NCBI GenBank assembly: GCA_963777625.1
Contig: CAVZRO010000037.1
Location: forward strand, 62,001 to 126,000
Source of the DNA: DATDIC01 sp963777625
GTDB lineage: Bacteria; Pseudomonadota; Alphaproteobacteria; Acetobacterales; Acetobacteraceae
Direction: 5' to 3'
DNA: 64,000 nucleotides
Each line of letters opens with the position of its first letter. The first letter of the stretch is position 1. A program made the position numbers and the translations under genes. Of this stretch, positions 8,232 through 17,960 are shown piece after piece. The notes under the pieces were generated by a model. The model worked only from the letters and a program-made list of their open reading frames with translations. It did not search any database and was not told the origin of the DNA.

Positions 8232-9380
8232 TCAGGCCATTTCCCTGGCGATCCCGCTGGCCAGCTTCGCCAGATGGTACGCGGCATCCCCGAAACTGTG
8301 CTCGATCACCATGCAGCGGCGGAAAAAATGACCGACCGCCAACTCCTCCGTCATGCCGATACCGCCGTGGAGTTGGATCGCCTGCTGCGACACGAACCGC
8401 GCCGCTTGCCCGTATCCCACCTTCGCCATCGACATGTTGCGGGCGCGCTCGGTGGCATCCGGCTCTTCCACGCTCACGGTCGCCAGCATGGTCATGCTGC
8501 GGCCCTGCTCCAGCGACATCAGCATGTCCGCCAGCCGGTGCTGCACCACCTGGTTCTGCCCGATCGGCTTGCCGAACTGCTCGCGCGTGCGGGAATAGTC
8601 GAGCGTCATCTCGTGCAGCACCTCCATCGCGCCGACCGCTTCAGCGCCCATCGCGGCAATGCCTGCCTCGACCACCCGCTCGATCACCGGAAGCCCCTCG
8701 CCTACGCTGCCCAGCACGTCGGCATCGGTCACCGCCACGCCGGTCAGCGACAACTCGGCCGCGCGGGTTTCGTCGCGCAGCGTGTAGCCACGCCGCGCCA
8801 GTCCGGACGCGGCCGCATCGACCAGGAACAGCGTGATGCCATTCGGGTCGTCGCGCTCCCCGGCGGTGCGTGCGCTCACCACCAGCCGGTCGGCACTGTC
8901 GCCATGCAGCACGACGGATTTAGCGCCGTCCAGCACCCAGCCGCCGCCGGCCCGCTTCGCCGTGGTGAGCACGTCGGTCAGGTCGTAGCGCGCCTGGCGC
9001 TCAGCATGCGCGAAAGCCAGCTTCAACCGTCCTTCGGCAACCGCCGGCAGGATCGCGGATGTTTGCGCATCGTTGCCCGCCAGCCGCACCGCCGCGCCGC
9101 TCAGCACCACTGTCGCCAAATAGGGCTCCAGCGCCAACGCGCGGCCGAGCTGCTGCATCACCAGCGTTACCTCGACCGGACCGCCGCCGAAGCCACCATG
9201 CTCCTCTGCGAACGGCAGCCCGAGCAGTCCGAGTTCCGCGTACTGCGCCCACAGATCAGTGCTCCAGCCAGCCGGCTGCTTGAGGAAGCCTTTACGGGCC
9301 TCGAAACTGTAGCGGTCCGCCATCAGGCGGGTGACGCTGTCCTGGAGCAGCCGCTGCTCCTCCGATAAATCGAAATCCAT
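8232..9380 (-). CDS. Acyl-CoA dehydrogenase family protein
   Basis: An FAD flavoprotein of 382 residues that would oxidise an acyl-CoA at the alpha-beta bond. It begins MDFDLSEEQRLLQDS, typical of the family, and contains the C-terminal QLHGGIGMTEE motif that lines the FAD site. Its ATG at 9380 shares a base with the stop codon of the upstream acyl-CoA dehydrogenase (TGATG), so the two are probably made together. Such paired genes often encode heteromeric enzymes acting on steroid or branched substrates; whether this pair does so is inference. Confidence 0.92.
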   Translation of the reverse strand: MDFDLSEEQRLLQDSVTRLMADRYSFEARKGFLKQPAGWSTDLWAQYAELGLLGLPFAEEHGGFGGGPVEVTLVMQQLGRALALEPYLATVVLSGAAVRLAGNDAQTSAILPAVAEGRLKLAFAHAERQARYDLTDVLTTAKRAGGGWVLDGAKSVVLHGDSADRLVVSARTAGERDDPNGITLFLVDAAASGLARRGYTLRDETRAAELSLTGVAVTDADVLGSVGEGLPVIERVVEAGIAAMGAEAVGAMEVLHEMTLDYSRTREQFGKPIGQNQVVQHRLADMLMSLEQGRSMTMLATVSVEEPDATERARNMSMAKVGYGQAARFVSQQAIQLHGGIGMTEELAVGHFFRRCMVIEHSFGDAAYHLAKLASGIAREMA

Positions 9381-10585
9381 CAGAGCCTCAGCACCGCTTT
9401 GGTCAGGATATTCTTCTGGATCTCGTTGGTGCCGCCGTAGATCGAGGCGGCGCGCAGGAACAGATAACTGCCCGTCGCCTGAGCCGCCCATTCCGCTTCC
9501 GGGTCGGGTTCGTTGGCGATTGCGGCCAGCTCCTGCGCCCAGGTTTGCATCGCCTGCGGCCCGGCAACATCGACGCATAGTTCGGTGGAGGCCTGCAGCA
9601 GCTCGGTGCCTTTCACTTTCAGCACCGACGACAGCGGGTCGGGTCGTCCGTCGCGTTGCCGCGCATAGGCCGAGACCACCCGATATTGCGTGATCTCCAG
9701 CGCTTTCATATCGACTTCGAGCTGCGCGACGCGCTGCCGGAACGCTGCATCCTCGATCAGCGGTTTGCCGTTGAACCGCACTTCACGCGCGTGTTCCTTC
9801 GCCGCCGCCACCCGCTCCTGCGACTTGCCCAGCCGGGCAATGCCGGTGCGTTCGTTGCCCAGCAGGTATTTCGCCACGTCCCAGCCGCGGTTTTCCTCAT
9901 GCACCCGCATTTCCACCGGGACCTTCACGTCGTCGAAGAACACCTCGTTCAAATGGTGGCTGCCGTCGATCGAGATGATCGGTCGCACGGTAATGCCAGG
10001 CGTCTTCATGTCGATCAGCAGGAACGAGATGCCCTCCTGCCGCTTGGCGGCATTTGTATTGGTGCGTACCAGCACGAAACACCAGTCGGCATTGTGTGCG
10101 GTGGAGGTCCAGATTTTCTGCCCGTTCACCACGTAGTGGCCGTTGACCCGCCTGGCCGAGGTCTTCAGCGATGCCAGGTCGGATCCGGCACCCGGCTCTG
10201 AAAACCCCTGGCACCACCAGTCATCCAGGTTGGCGGCGCGCGGCAGGAAGCGCTGCTTCTGCGCGTCGGTGCCGAACTGGATCAGCACAGGTCCGATCAT
10301 GGTGATGTTGAAAGATAATACTTCCGGCGCGGCCGCTCGCTGGTTCTCGTTCAGGAAGATCATGCGCTGCACAGGGTTCCACCCAGGCCCACCATACTGT
10401 TGCGGCCAGTTATGCGCGGCCCAGCCTTTTTTGTTCAGGATGCGCTGCCAGCGAATGGTATCTTCCTTACGCGGTGAATAGCCGAGCCGCATGCGCTCAC
10501 GTATGTCGGGAGGCAGATTGTCGTGGATGAAGGCACGCACCTCGTCCCGGAACGCGATTTCTTCCGGGGTGAATCGCAGGTCCAC
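9380..10585 (-). CDS. Acyl-CoA dehydrogenase family protein
   Basis: The first gene of a two-gene operon, 401 residues from a GTG at 10585 placed 5 bases after a strong GGAGGAA. The longer upstream frame runs through repeat DNA and was rejected. Family marks include the N-terminal LRFTPEEIAFRDEVRAF, the substrate/FAD loop WWCQGFSEPGAGSDLAS, and C-terminal YGGTNEIQKNI. It resembles the larger partner of the heteromeric acyl-CoA dehydrogenases used in sterol or aromatic side-chain degradation. The substrate cannot be read from the sequence. Confidence 0.93.
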   Translation of the reverse strand: MDLRFTPEEIAFRDEVRAFIHDNLPPDIRERMRLGYSPRKEDTIRWQRILNKKGWAAHNWPQQYGGPGWNPVQRMIFLNENQRAAAPEVLSFNITMIGPVLIQFGTDAQKQRFLPRAANLDDWWCQGFSEPGAGSDLASLKTSARRVNGHYVVNGQKIWTSTAHNADWCFVLVRTNTNAAKRQEGISFLLIDMKTPGITVRPIISIDGSHHLNEVFFDDVKVPVEMRVHEENRGWDVAKYLLGNERTGIARLGKSQERVAAAKEHAREVRFNGKPLIEDAAFRQRVAQLEVDMKALEITQYRVVSAYARQRDGRPDPLSSVLKVKGTELLQASTELCVDVAGPQAMQTWAQELAAIANEPDPEAEWAAQATGSYLFLRAASIYGGTNEIQKNILTKAVLRL

Positions 10586-10655
10586 GACTGTTCCTCCTGC
10601 ACTGCGAGCGATGGTATCTGCTGACTCTGCCAGCCCGACGGCGGGGGAGTAAAGG

Positions 10656-10844
10656 CCAGGGGCGCTGCCCCTGGACCCCGGCAAAGGCTGTGCCTTTGCA
10701 ATCCGTCCGTTTGGGTTGTGTGGGGGGGGTGGGCGCCTGCGGTGCTGTTGGTAACGCCCGAGTAGGCGCCCACCCCCACACCCAACCCAAGTAGCGGGTT
10801 CCAAGGGCAATGCCCTTGGCGGGGTGCGGGGCAGCGCCCCGCGC
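10656..10844. repeat. Multi-hairpin repeat element, copy A
   Basis: About 190 bp made of nested palindromes: a CCAGGGGC/GCCCCTGG hairpin, a GCAAAGGC/GCCTTTGC hairpin, a long central stem (about 10711-10738 with 10763-10790), a CCAAGGGC/GCCCTTGG hairpin and a GGGGC/GCCCC hairpin. It begins immediately after the tssM stop codon, read on the minus strand. A second copy in the opposite orientation is at 34072-34256, directly after the atpF stop. No protein-coding capacity is apparent. Confidence 0.88.
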
Positions 10845-13800
10845 TTACCGCACGCTCGGGCAGCGGAAATCCTGCAGCACCGCCGGCGCAAACGGATCGG
10901 CCGGCAACTGAACCCGAATGTTGAACACGGCTCGCCGCTCGCCCAACTGGAACGTCAGGCTGTATCGCCCGGGCGAGCCGGCCTGCGGCTGGATGCGCGC
11001 GTGGCTGAACAGCCGGAACATCGACCAGGGTCCGGTTTCCTGCAATGCGGTCTCCTGGCCGGGCGGCGGCGGATCGAACACCAGCCGCGCCGTTTGCTGA
11101 GAATCGGGGCCAGGCCACGTCATCTGCGTTGATCGTGGCGTGTCATGCGCATAGACGATGGCGGTCCCACCCAATTCCAACGAAACCTTCGCGGTCCCCT
11201 CGTCGGCGCTGACCGGCTCGATGTCGAACTGGATGGATGGGGTCGTTCCTTTGTCGGCAAAGAACACATCGCGGATCAGCGCCGCGCGCTGGAACTGCAC
11301 AAGGTCGGCGGCCGATACTGGTGCCGTCGCCCCCGCATCCGCCGGCAGCAACCGCCACGTGCTGCCGGACATATCGATATAGGGCCGCAGCAGCGTGTTC
11401 ACGAATCCGTCCAGCAGCCCTCCCGGTGCGAACAGCCGGGCGAACTGCGCGATTGGCACGTCCGCGGAGGCGCCCGCCACGAACGGGTAATGGCTGTTGA
11501 CGACGCTCGGGCACACCTCCGCCGGGCCGCCGCCAGCGTTGAATATCGCAGCCAGTTGCTGGCGGGGATTGCCGCTGCGCAGTGCGCTTGCGCTCGCCGC
11601 GATCTCTATCAGCCAGCGGGACAGCGGCTGCGGTTCCCGTGCGGCTTCGGCCTGCAGTCCCAGCACCGGATCATAGCCGCCGTTGGCCGCCTGTGCCGCG
11701 GTGCCGCTGCTGACCAGTGTCGCCGCCATCTTCGCCAGTTGCTGCTGCATTTCGCCAATGGCACGCAGTGCCGCATCGATCGGCGCGCTGCCGCCGCCGC
11801 CGACCAGCTCGTGCAAGGCCTTGTACCGCTCATCGATTTCGTGCCCGGGCGGCAGCGGCGCGGCAGGTGTTTCGGGTTGCGGCGCGCCGAGCAGCGCCCG
11901 CAGGCGCAGCTCGGCGCTGTCGCCGCTGGGAGGGGTCGGCAGTACAACAGGGACCGGCTGCGTATCCCCCGATATCGGCGCCGACAGGGTCAGTTGCCGA
12001 CTGGCGGAGGCGAGGATGTTGCGAATCGGCGACTGCGGCGAGGCAAGGATGTACAGATCCTGCGCCGCTCGCGACAGGCTGCGCGGCGGGGCGATATTCA
12101 GATCCGCCAGCATCTGGTCCCACGCCAGCGCGTAATCCGTCTCGTACAGCGCGATGACGTCGCGCTTCAGCGTGTCCATCTGCGACCCGCTCGGATCGAA
12201 CGAGATGCGCCCGCCCAGCACCCAGCTTTCCGACAGGACATTCTTTGCCGCCGCGCTCACTGACGGCAGCAGCACCGTGTCGAACCCGTCCACCGTGAAG
12301 AAACCCGGAATGCCGTCGCTCAGCGGTTTGCCGGAGGCGCGCACAAACAGAGGCGCGCCGGCCGGCCCGAGCACTTCGCTCGGCCGCCATTCGGGAATCT
12401 GCCGCGCTGCGACCGACGTGCGGATCCGCGAATAGACGCGCTGCGCCATCGGCACCGCGGCAAACCGGCTGCGCGCCTGCGCAACCAGCTCGCCATCCAA
12501 TTGCACCGGCGGCAACGGCTCGGCCAGCAGCGCATCGAGGTGCCGCAGCAGCAATTCACGCAGCGTCGCATACTGATCGCCCGGGTACGCCGTCTGCCAG
12601 TCCAGCTTCATCCATTCATGCACGAGTGACGCGTCGAGCGGGCCGGCACTGCCCAGCATCAGGTAGATGCGCGTCGCCTCATAAAGAAAGTCGGGGCGGT
12701 TCATATTGCCGCGCAACTGCCCCTCCAGCCGCCAAATCAGCCGGGGCAGCAGCGCCCATTCCAGCGCATGCCGGTACACGTCACGCGCCGCCGCCGCCAG
12801 CTTCGCGTTCTGCGACAGGCCCAGCATCAGCGGTGTCCCGGAGCTCGCCTCACCGGCCGCGGCGCCATGCGGCAGTGCGCGTGCCGCATCGAGCAACGGC
12901 ACCAGTCGAACCAGGTCGTCATCCGCCACCGGATCCAGCTTCAGCCCGTGCGCCACCTGCTCGTATCCGGCGAGTGCCGCACGGGTGGCGTCGATCGCAC
13001 GCTCGCCGGTACTGCGGGCGTGCCAGAGCAGCCCCACCATGACCGCCACCAGCACGCCGGCGACGGCAAACCCGGTCACGCGGGCGATGGCGCGGCTGCG
13101 CTCTGCGGCCGGGCGATACGCGACCAGCGCGGCCTCGGTGAAGATCACGTCTTTCAGCAGCCGTTCCAGGAAATAGCTTCGCCCCTGCCCTGGTGGCACA
13201 GTTGAAGCCTTGGCACGGTCCACGCCGATCAGGCGCGACAGGGTGCCCACCAGCCGGTCGATCGGCGTCCCCTCCTGCGTGCCGGAGGTGATGTACACGC
13301 CCCGCAACATCGGCGCCGGATCGGCTCGCGTACCGCCGAAGGCGGCCTGCATGAATTCGGTCAGCGGCTGCTTCAGGCTGGCGATCTGGCCTGGAAACAT
13401 CGCAATGCGGGCGTTCCGCTGCGGGTCACGCTCGCTCTGCATGCGCCCGAACAGCCGCTCGTTCAGCCGCTCGACCAACGCACGAAACGCCTCGGTGAAA
13501 CCTTCCACCGGACCCGCCTCGTTCTTCGTCGGCTCGAATGTCGTGCCCCAGACCTGCGCCCGCTTCTCGCGATCCAGGTCATCGAAGAATTCGATAAATC
13601 CGGCAATCAGATCCGCCTTGGTGAACAGCACATAGACGGGCATCCGCAACCCGAGGCGGGCCTCCATCTCCTTGATTCGGCGGCGGATGGCGGCGGCATG
13701 CGCCAGCCGCTCCGCTGCCGGTGCCAGCGCGATGTCGCTCAACGGAAACGCCACCAGCAGACCGTTCAGCGGCTGGTTCGGCCGCGTCTGTTTCAACAGA

Positions 13801-14372
13801 TCGAGAAACGCATCCCACCCCGCCCGATCGACCGCGGCGTTGGAATCCTGCGTGGTGTAGCGGCCCGCCGTGTCGATCAGCACGGCCTCATCGGTGAACC
13901 ACCAGTCGCACAGCCGCGTGCCGCCCACCCCGGCAACGGCGCCGTGGCCCATCTTCTCAGCCAGCGGGAACCGCAGTCCCGAGTTCAGGAGCGCCGTCGT
14001 CTTGCCCGCGCCCGGCGGCCCGATGATCGCGTACCACGGTTGCTCATACAGGTACCCGCGGCCGCCCAGCGCCTTCTTCAGCAGCGCGAGTGCCTGCGTC
14101 AGCTTGTCGCGCAGCGCCTCGGCTTCTTCCGACGCTTCGGTTCCATCGGTAACCGCGATCCCTTTCGCGAGTGCGGCGTCACGCCGTTCGCGCCGCAGGT
14201 CCAGCAGCAGGTTGGCGCAACCCCAGACCAGCAGCAGCATCAGGATGATAATCAGGCGGATCAGGCCGCCTTCGAGCTGCGGCACCAGGGGCGCGTAGAA
14301 CCACACCAGCGCGGCCACCAACGCGACGCCGACGAAGCTGATGAACCAGCGCGAGGTGAAGACTTTCATCAC
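10845..14372 (-). CDS. tssM: Type VI secretion system membrane subunit TssM (IcmF)
   Basis: The large inner-membrane ATPase-like component of the T6SS trans-envelope complex, 1175 residues, as expected for the family. Two N-terminal transmembrane helices (about 9-30 and 37-57) precede a cytoplasmic domain with Walker A GPPGAGKTTALLNSG. A third transmembrane helix (near residue 440, FAVAGVLVAVMVGLLW) leads to a long periplasmic region that would contact TssJ. It lies downstream of tssL with 340 bp of repeats between. Other T6SS core genes (tssBC, clpV, hcp, vgrG) are absent here, so the system must be split or incomplete. Confidence 0.93.
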   Translation of the reverse strand: MMKVFTSRWFISFVGVALVAALVWFYAPLVPQLEGGLIRLIIILMLLLVWGCANLLLDLRRERRDAALAKGIAVTDGTEASEEAEALRDKLTQALALLKKALGGRGYLYEQPWYAIIGPPGAGKTTALLNSGLRFPLAEKMGHGAVAGVGGTRLCDWWFTDEAVLIDTAGRYTTQDSNAAVDRAGWDAFLDLLKQTRPNQPLNGLLVAFPLSDIALAPAAERLAHAAAIRRRIKEMEARLGLRMPVYVLFTKADLIAGFIEFFDDLDREKRAQVWGTTFEPTKNEAGPVEGFTEAFRALVERLNERLFGRMQSERDPQRNARIAMFPGQIASLKQPLTEFMQAAFGGTRADPAPMLRGVYITSGTQEGTPIDRLVGTLSRLIGVDRAKASTVPPGQGRSYFLERLLKDVIFTEAALVAYRPAAERSRAIARVTGFAVAGVLVAVMVGLLWHARSTGERAIDATRAALAGYEQVAHGLKLDPVADDDLVRLVPLLDAARALPHGAAAGEASSGTPLMLGLSQNAKLAAAARDVYRHALEWALLPRLIWRLEGQLRGNMNRPDFLYEATRIYLMLGSAGPLDASLVHEWMKLDWQTAYPGDQYATLRELLLRHLDALLAEPLPPVQLDGELVAQARSRFAAVPMAQRVYSRIRTSVAARQIPEWRPSEVLGPAGAPLFVRASGKPLSDGIPGFFTVDGFDTVLLPSVSAAAKNVLSESWVLGGRISFDPSGSQMDTLKRDVIALYETDYALAWDQMLADLNIAPPRSLSRAAQDLYILASPQSPIRNILASASRQLTLSAPISGDTQPVPVVLPTPPSGDSAELRLRALLGAPQPETPAAPLPPGHEIDERYKALHELVGGGGSAPIDAALRAIGEMQQQLAKMAATLVSSGTAAQAANGGYDPVLGLQAEAAREPQPLSRWLIEIAASASALRSGNPRQQLAAIFNAGGGPAEVCPSVVNSHYPFVAGASADVPIAQFARLFAPGGLLDGFVNTLLRPYIDMSGSTWRLLPADAGATAPVSAADLVQFQRAALIRDVFFADKGTTPSIQFDIEPVSADEGTAKVSLELGGTAIVYAHDTPRSTQMTWPGPDSQQTARLVFDPPPPGQETALQETGPWSMFRLFSHARIQPQAGSPGRYSLTFQLGERRAVFNIRVQLPADPFAPAVLQDFRCPSVR

Positions 14373-14399
14373 CGGCCGGCTCTACCAGCCGCCCGGGGG

Positions 14400-14690
14400 A
14401 CCGATGTATTTCCCGTGGTTCCGGCGCGAGGGGGAATCCAGCGACCGCCGACGCAAGCCGCGATCGCGGCATGGATGCCCGCCTGCGCGGGCATGACGCG
14501 AGAGGTGCCGGGTATGACGAGGGAAGCGGCAGCCTCTCTCGCCGTGCCCGGCGGCCCTCTCGTCATGCCCCACGAAGGCCGGGCATCCACGACTTCTCGC
14601 TCGACCCCGACCAAAGTTGTTGGTGCCCGCACCAAGTGCGGACGTGACGGAGCGGGGTGCGGGCATGACGGGGCGTGCCACGGTGGGTCA
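14400..14690. repeat. REP-like palindrome cluster between tssL and tssM
   Basis: The gap between tssL and tssM, about 340 bp, holds no gene. It is filled with diverged palindromic units containing GGGCATGACG and GGGAATCC motifs, at least five copies in both orientations. Such a block inside an otherwise compact operon could uncouple the expression of the two genes. Confidence 0.75.
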
Positions 14691-14712
14691 GTGTCACGTG
14701 CGGCGGCCCTGC

Positions 14713-16074
14713 TCACTGGTTCGCGGGCCGCAGCACGATCTCGATCCGCCGGTTCTGTTCGCGGCCTTCGGCGGTCGTGTTGGGCGCGATGGGATCCGCA
14801 TCGGCACGTCCTTCCGCGCTGACCCGCGCCGCGTCGCCGAGGCTGCGAGCAATGACCGCCCGCACCGCCTGCGCGCGGGCAACGGAAAGCTGGAAATTGG
14901 AGGGGAACCGCACCGATCGGATCGGTTGATTGTCCGTATACGCCAGTACCCGCAGCGATCCCGGCTGGTCCTTCAAGGCGGCGCCGATCCGCTCCAGCAA
15001 CGGCAGCGCAGACGCCTGCACCACGGCACTGCCGGCGCTGAACATGCCACGATCCGGAATTCGCAGAATCGGCACGGCGTCGGAGCCCAGCACGCTGACA
15101 CGTCCAGCCGCCGCATCCGCTTGCAGCGCGGCACGCACTCGGTCCAGCATGCTCGGTTCGGCCGGAGCAGGCGGTGGCGGCAGCGGCTGAACCAACGCCG
15201 CACGCGTCAGCCGCGGCATGCGGGACGGCGGGGCGGCCTGCACGTCGGCCTGAATAACGTCCGATTGGGCGTTGAGCCCGGTCGAGACCCAGAAAAACAA
15301 CCCGCCGCAAACGCCAGCCGCCGCGGCCAGGACCACCCATACCGGCAATCTGCCGCGGGAAGAACGCGGCGGTGCAACGATGCCTTTCCAGCGTGGCGAC
15401 AGCGCCTGTTCGGGCGTTTTCCGCTGTGCCGCAATGACCGCCTGCGTCTCGCCGCGCAGCCGCTCCAGTTCGCCAACCGGATCCGGCGATCGCCGCAACC
15501 GTCCCATGAACCCGAATGACAGGCACAGATACATCAGCTCGATCACCGGCAGGAACTTCTCCGGGTGCTTCCGCAGTTCACCGAGTTGGTCGAAAAACCG
15601 GTCGATCCCACCCGCCTCGTTGTGAAATGACGTCACCAGCGACGTCCGGGCCCAGCCGCTGGCCGCACCCCACGGCGTGTTCAGGACGACATCATCGATG
15701 CTCGCACACAGCGCATAATGGGCCGGACGCAACAGGTCCATCTTGATGCCCGCCTCGCGGGCGCGAAGCTCGAACGCGCGCAATTCGCGGATGGCGCTGT
15801 CGCGAAGCTGCCCGGGATCGGGTGGCTGGCGCGTCTGCCGCAGCCCGGCAAGCAGTTGCAGCAACGTCGATGCCGCTTCGGTCAGCGGTGACACGGTGAT
15901 CGCCGGTGTCGCGGCGGGGTCCGGCGCTGGGTCCGGGGATCGGGCGGCCGGCGCGTGCGCCACGGGGGGCGCGGCCGTCGGCGATGCATTGGTCGCAGCC
16001 CGCCGTCCGCCCGGCGCCGGACGAATGATCGTACGGTCCTCGTGCGCAGGTTCGGAAAATGGGTTGTCGCTCAC
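14713..16074 (-). CDS. tssL: T6SS protein TssL (DotU) fused to OmpA-like peptidoglycan-binding domain
   Basis: Extended TssL of 453 residues. A Pro/Ala-rich N-terminal tail (about 1-65) is followed by the DotU cytoplasmic domain (about 70-230), a single transmembrane helix near 265-285 (VVLAAAAGVCGGLFFWV) and a periplasmic OmpA domain (about 325-450) with LAYTDNQPIR and NRRIEIVLRP. It partners with TssM to anchor the secretion baseplate to the membrane and cell wall. The built-in OmpA domain replaces a separate TagL-type anchor. It starts 40 bp after the stop of the glucosaminidase gene. Confidence 0.92.
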   Translation of the reverse strand: MSDNPFSEPAHEDRTIIRPAPGGRRAATNASPTAAPPVAHAPAARSPDPAPDPAATPAITVSPLTEAASTLLQLLAGLRQTRQPPDPGQLRDSAIRELRAFELRAREAGIKMDLLRPAHYALCASIDDVVLNTPWGAASGWARTSLVTSFHNEAGGIDRFFDQLGELRKHPEKFLPVIELMYLCLSFGFMGRLRRSPDPVGELERLRGETQAVIAAQRKTPEQALSPRWKGIVAPPRSSRGRLPVWVVLAAAAGVCGGLFFWVSTGLNAQSDVIQADVQAAPPSRMPRLTRAALVQPLPPPPAPAEPSMLDRVRAALQADAAAGRVSVLGSDAVPILRIPDRGMFSAGSAVVQASALPLLERIGAALKDQPGSLRVLAYTDNQPIRSVRFPSNFQLSVARAQAVRAVIARSLGDAARVSAEGRADADPIAPNTTAEGREQNRRIEIVLRPANQ

Positions 16075-16114
16075 GACCCTTTCCTTCCGAATGACCGCCG
16101 ATAGCTGCCCTGCC

Positions 16115-16891
16115 CTACCGATCGTATCGGGTTAGTCCGTAATTCTCTATCACCCATTTCAGCGTGAGGCCGTAGTTCGGATCTGTCGCATAGACCCCGG
16201 TCAGGGCGTCAGCAAAGGCTTCCGCGTTGCTCGCCTGTTTCATCGCCGTCTTGTAGGCGGGTGAGGTCGCCAGCAGCCGGCCATGTTCGTCGAACGCTTG
16301 CGATAGGGAGTCGAATACGCGGAATTTTGCCGTCACCGTTACGTTCTGGCCGTTGAGCACCTCGCGGGTCGGACTCTCCACCGACGGCTGGTCGGCCACC
16401 GCCTTGATGCCGAAGGGGTTGTTACTGCCGGGGGGCATGGCCGCGCCCCAGGCGCTCTCGACCGCCCATTGCGCGAGGGTGACGGATGCCGGCACGTCCC
16501 AGTGTTTCTCCGACGCGACCGCGCTGGCAATCACGTCGGGCGGGATTTCGCCGAACCGGCCGACCGAGGGCGGCGGCAAATTCTCCACCAGTGGACGCGC
16601 GGCCAGCGAGTAATAGGTCGGACTGCCCGGATCGACGCGCCCGGTGGGCGGCGTCATCTTCATGACGACGGCCTGGTAGGCTTCGATCGCCAGCGTGGTG
16701 CCGATGTCCTCGACGCCGGTGACCGGCACCGGCGCGTGCGGCTGCGGCAACCGCTCGTTCAGCAGCGACTGCACCACGAATACGTCGCCGGCCGCGTTCG
16801 CTCCGCCGCGCCCGACCGAGGTGAAGATCGGCGGAGCGATGCGCCCCATCTGATCGACGCTCAGCACCGTAGGTGATGGAACCAGACCCAC
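16115..16891 (-). CDS. Glucosaminidase-domain peptidoglycan hydrolase, T6SS-linked
   Basis: About 258 residues. The C-terminal half is a glucosaminidase (FlgJ/LytG-like) domain with probable catalytic Glu in AQWAVESAWG, plus NNPFGIK and YATDPNYG. The N-terminal half has a peptidoglycan-binding-like repeat (VVQSLLNERLP, TLAIEAYQAVV). No clear signal peptide is seen from the GTG at 16891; an ATG at 16927 is an alternative, and anything longer runs into a REP repeat. Placed just upstream of tssL, it may remodel the wall for assembly of the apparatus or act as an effector; both are inferences. Confidence 0.83.
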   Translation of the reverse strand: MGLVPSPTVLSVDQMGRIAPPIFTSVGRGGANAAGDVFVVQSLLNERLPQPHAPVPVTGVEDIGTTLAIEAYQAVVMKMTPPTGRVDPGSPTYYSLAARPLVENLPPPSVGRFGEIPPDVIASAVASEKHWDVPASVTLAQWAVESAWGAAMPPGSNNPFGIKAVADQPSVESPTREVLNGQNVTVTAKFRVFDSLSQAFDEHGRLLATSPAYKTAMKQASNAEAFADALTGVYATDPNYGLTLKWVIENYGLTRYDR

Positions 16892-16942
16892 GCCTGCCTC
16901 GCGACGCAAGATAATACCAGACCGCATTGAGGGTGACCCAGG

Positions 16943-17035
16943 TTCGTCATTTCCGTGCATGCGGGAATCCGGGCATCCCCTGGGAATTTCGGAAGGGCTC
17001 GCCTGGATGCCCGCTTTCGCGGGCATGACGGATCT
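16943..17035. repeat. Paired REP-like palindromes
   Basis: Two facing units, CGTCATTTCCG...GCGGGAATCC and GGATGCCCGCTTTCGCGGGCATGACGG, separated by about 35 bp. The same arrangement of two oppositely oriented palindromes recurs at 4985, 49884 and 58601, so the pair rather than the single hairpin appears to be the mobile unit. Confidence 0.8.
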
Positions 17036-17151
17036 TAGAGTCTGCGTCCTCGCGGGTTGATATAACACATTGATTATGCGCGGATCGGTGGCTTCCGGCA
17101 ACGCAAACACGCAACCGAACAACGGCTTCCCCGTTGCGCGGGCGAAAAATG

Positions 17152-17958
17152 TCAGCCGAGCCGCCCCGTATCCACCGTCACCGCATGATCCATCGGCCCG
17201 TGACCGCTGCCGAACCCCGGCGCCGCGGCGATCGCTGCCCGCACATAGGCGCGTGCCCGCAACACCGAGTCCCGCAACGCCATCCCCTGCGCCAGCCCGG
17301 CCGCCACGGCGCTCGCCAGCGTGCATCCCGTCCCATGCGTGTTGCGCGATTGGATGCGCGGGCCGGCGAACGCCTCGATCCCCTCCCCGCTCGCCAGCAG
17401 ATCGACCACGGTGTCCCCCGCCAGGTGTCCGCCTTTCAGCAGCACAGCCCGCGCTCCCAGCCCGAGCAGCACGGACGCGGCCTGCCGCATCGCATCCACA
17501 TCGCCGATCGGCATGCCGGCCAGCACCTCTGCCTCCGGCAGGTTCGGCGTGAGCACCGTGGCCAGCGGCACGAGGCGTGTCGTCAGCGCCGCGACCGCCC
17601 CTTCCGCCAGCAACGAGGCGCCGCCCTTTGCCACCATCACCGGGTCCACGACCAGCGGCACGCCGCGCGCACGCGTCTCCAGCTCCACCGCCACTGCGAC
17701 AATAATATCGGCATCTGCCAGCATGCCGGTCTTGAGCGCATCAGCGCCGATGTCGTCCAGCACCACCGCGATCTGCTGCCGCACGAAATCCGCCGGCACC
17801 GGCAGCACAGCATGCACACCGAGCGTGTTTTGCGCGGTGAGCGCGGTCACCGCCGTCGCCGCATAGGCCCCGAGTGCGGTAATGGTCTTGATGTCGGCCT
17901 GGATTCCCGCGCCCCCGCCGGAATCGGATCCGGCGATGACCAGAACGCGTCCATGCAT
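17152..17958 (-). CDS. thiD: Hydroxymethylpyrimidine / phosphomethylpyrimidine kinase
   Basis: A ribokinase-fold kinase of 268 residues that phosphorylates HMP and HMP-P in thiamine synthesis. It opens with VIAGSDSGGGAGIQADIKT, the signature of ThiD, and has the C-terminal catalytic GTGCTLASAVAA loop with the anion hole and catalytic Cys/Asp region. It starts 2 bases after the stop of glmM and is probably co-transcribed. No other thi genes and no TPP riboswitch are visible nearby. Confidence 0.95.
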   Translation of the reverse strand: MHGRVLVIAGSDSGGGAGIQADIKTITALGAYAATAVTALTAQNTLGVHAVLPVPADFVRQQIAVVLDDIGADALKTGMLADADIIVAVAVELETRARGVPLVVDPVMVAKGGASLLAEGAVAALTTRLVPLATVLTPNLPEAEVLAGMPIGDVDAMRQAASVLLGLGARAVLLKGGHLAGDTVVDLLASGEGIEAFAGPRIQSRNTHGTGCTLASAVAAGLAQGMALRDSVLRARAYVRAAIAAAPGFGSGHGPMDHAVTVDTGRLG

Positions 17959-17960
17959 AT

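Noticed and set aside
7213..8836. Long Gly/Ala/Arg-rich frames opposite the TonB-like gene
   Set aside because: They mirror the proline codons of the TonB spacer on the other strand and have no motif of their own.
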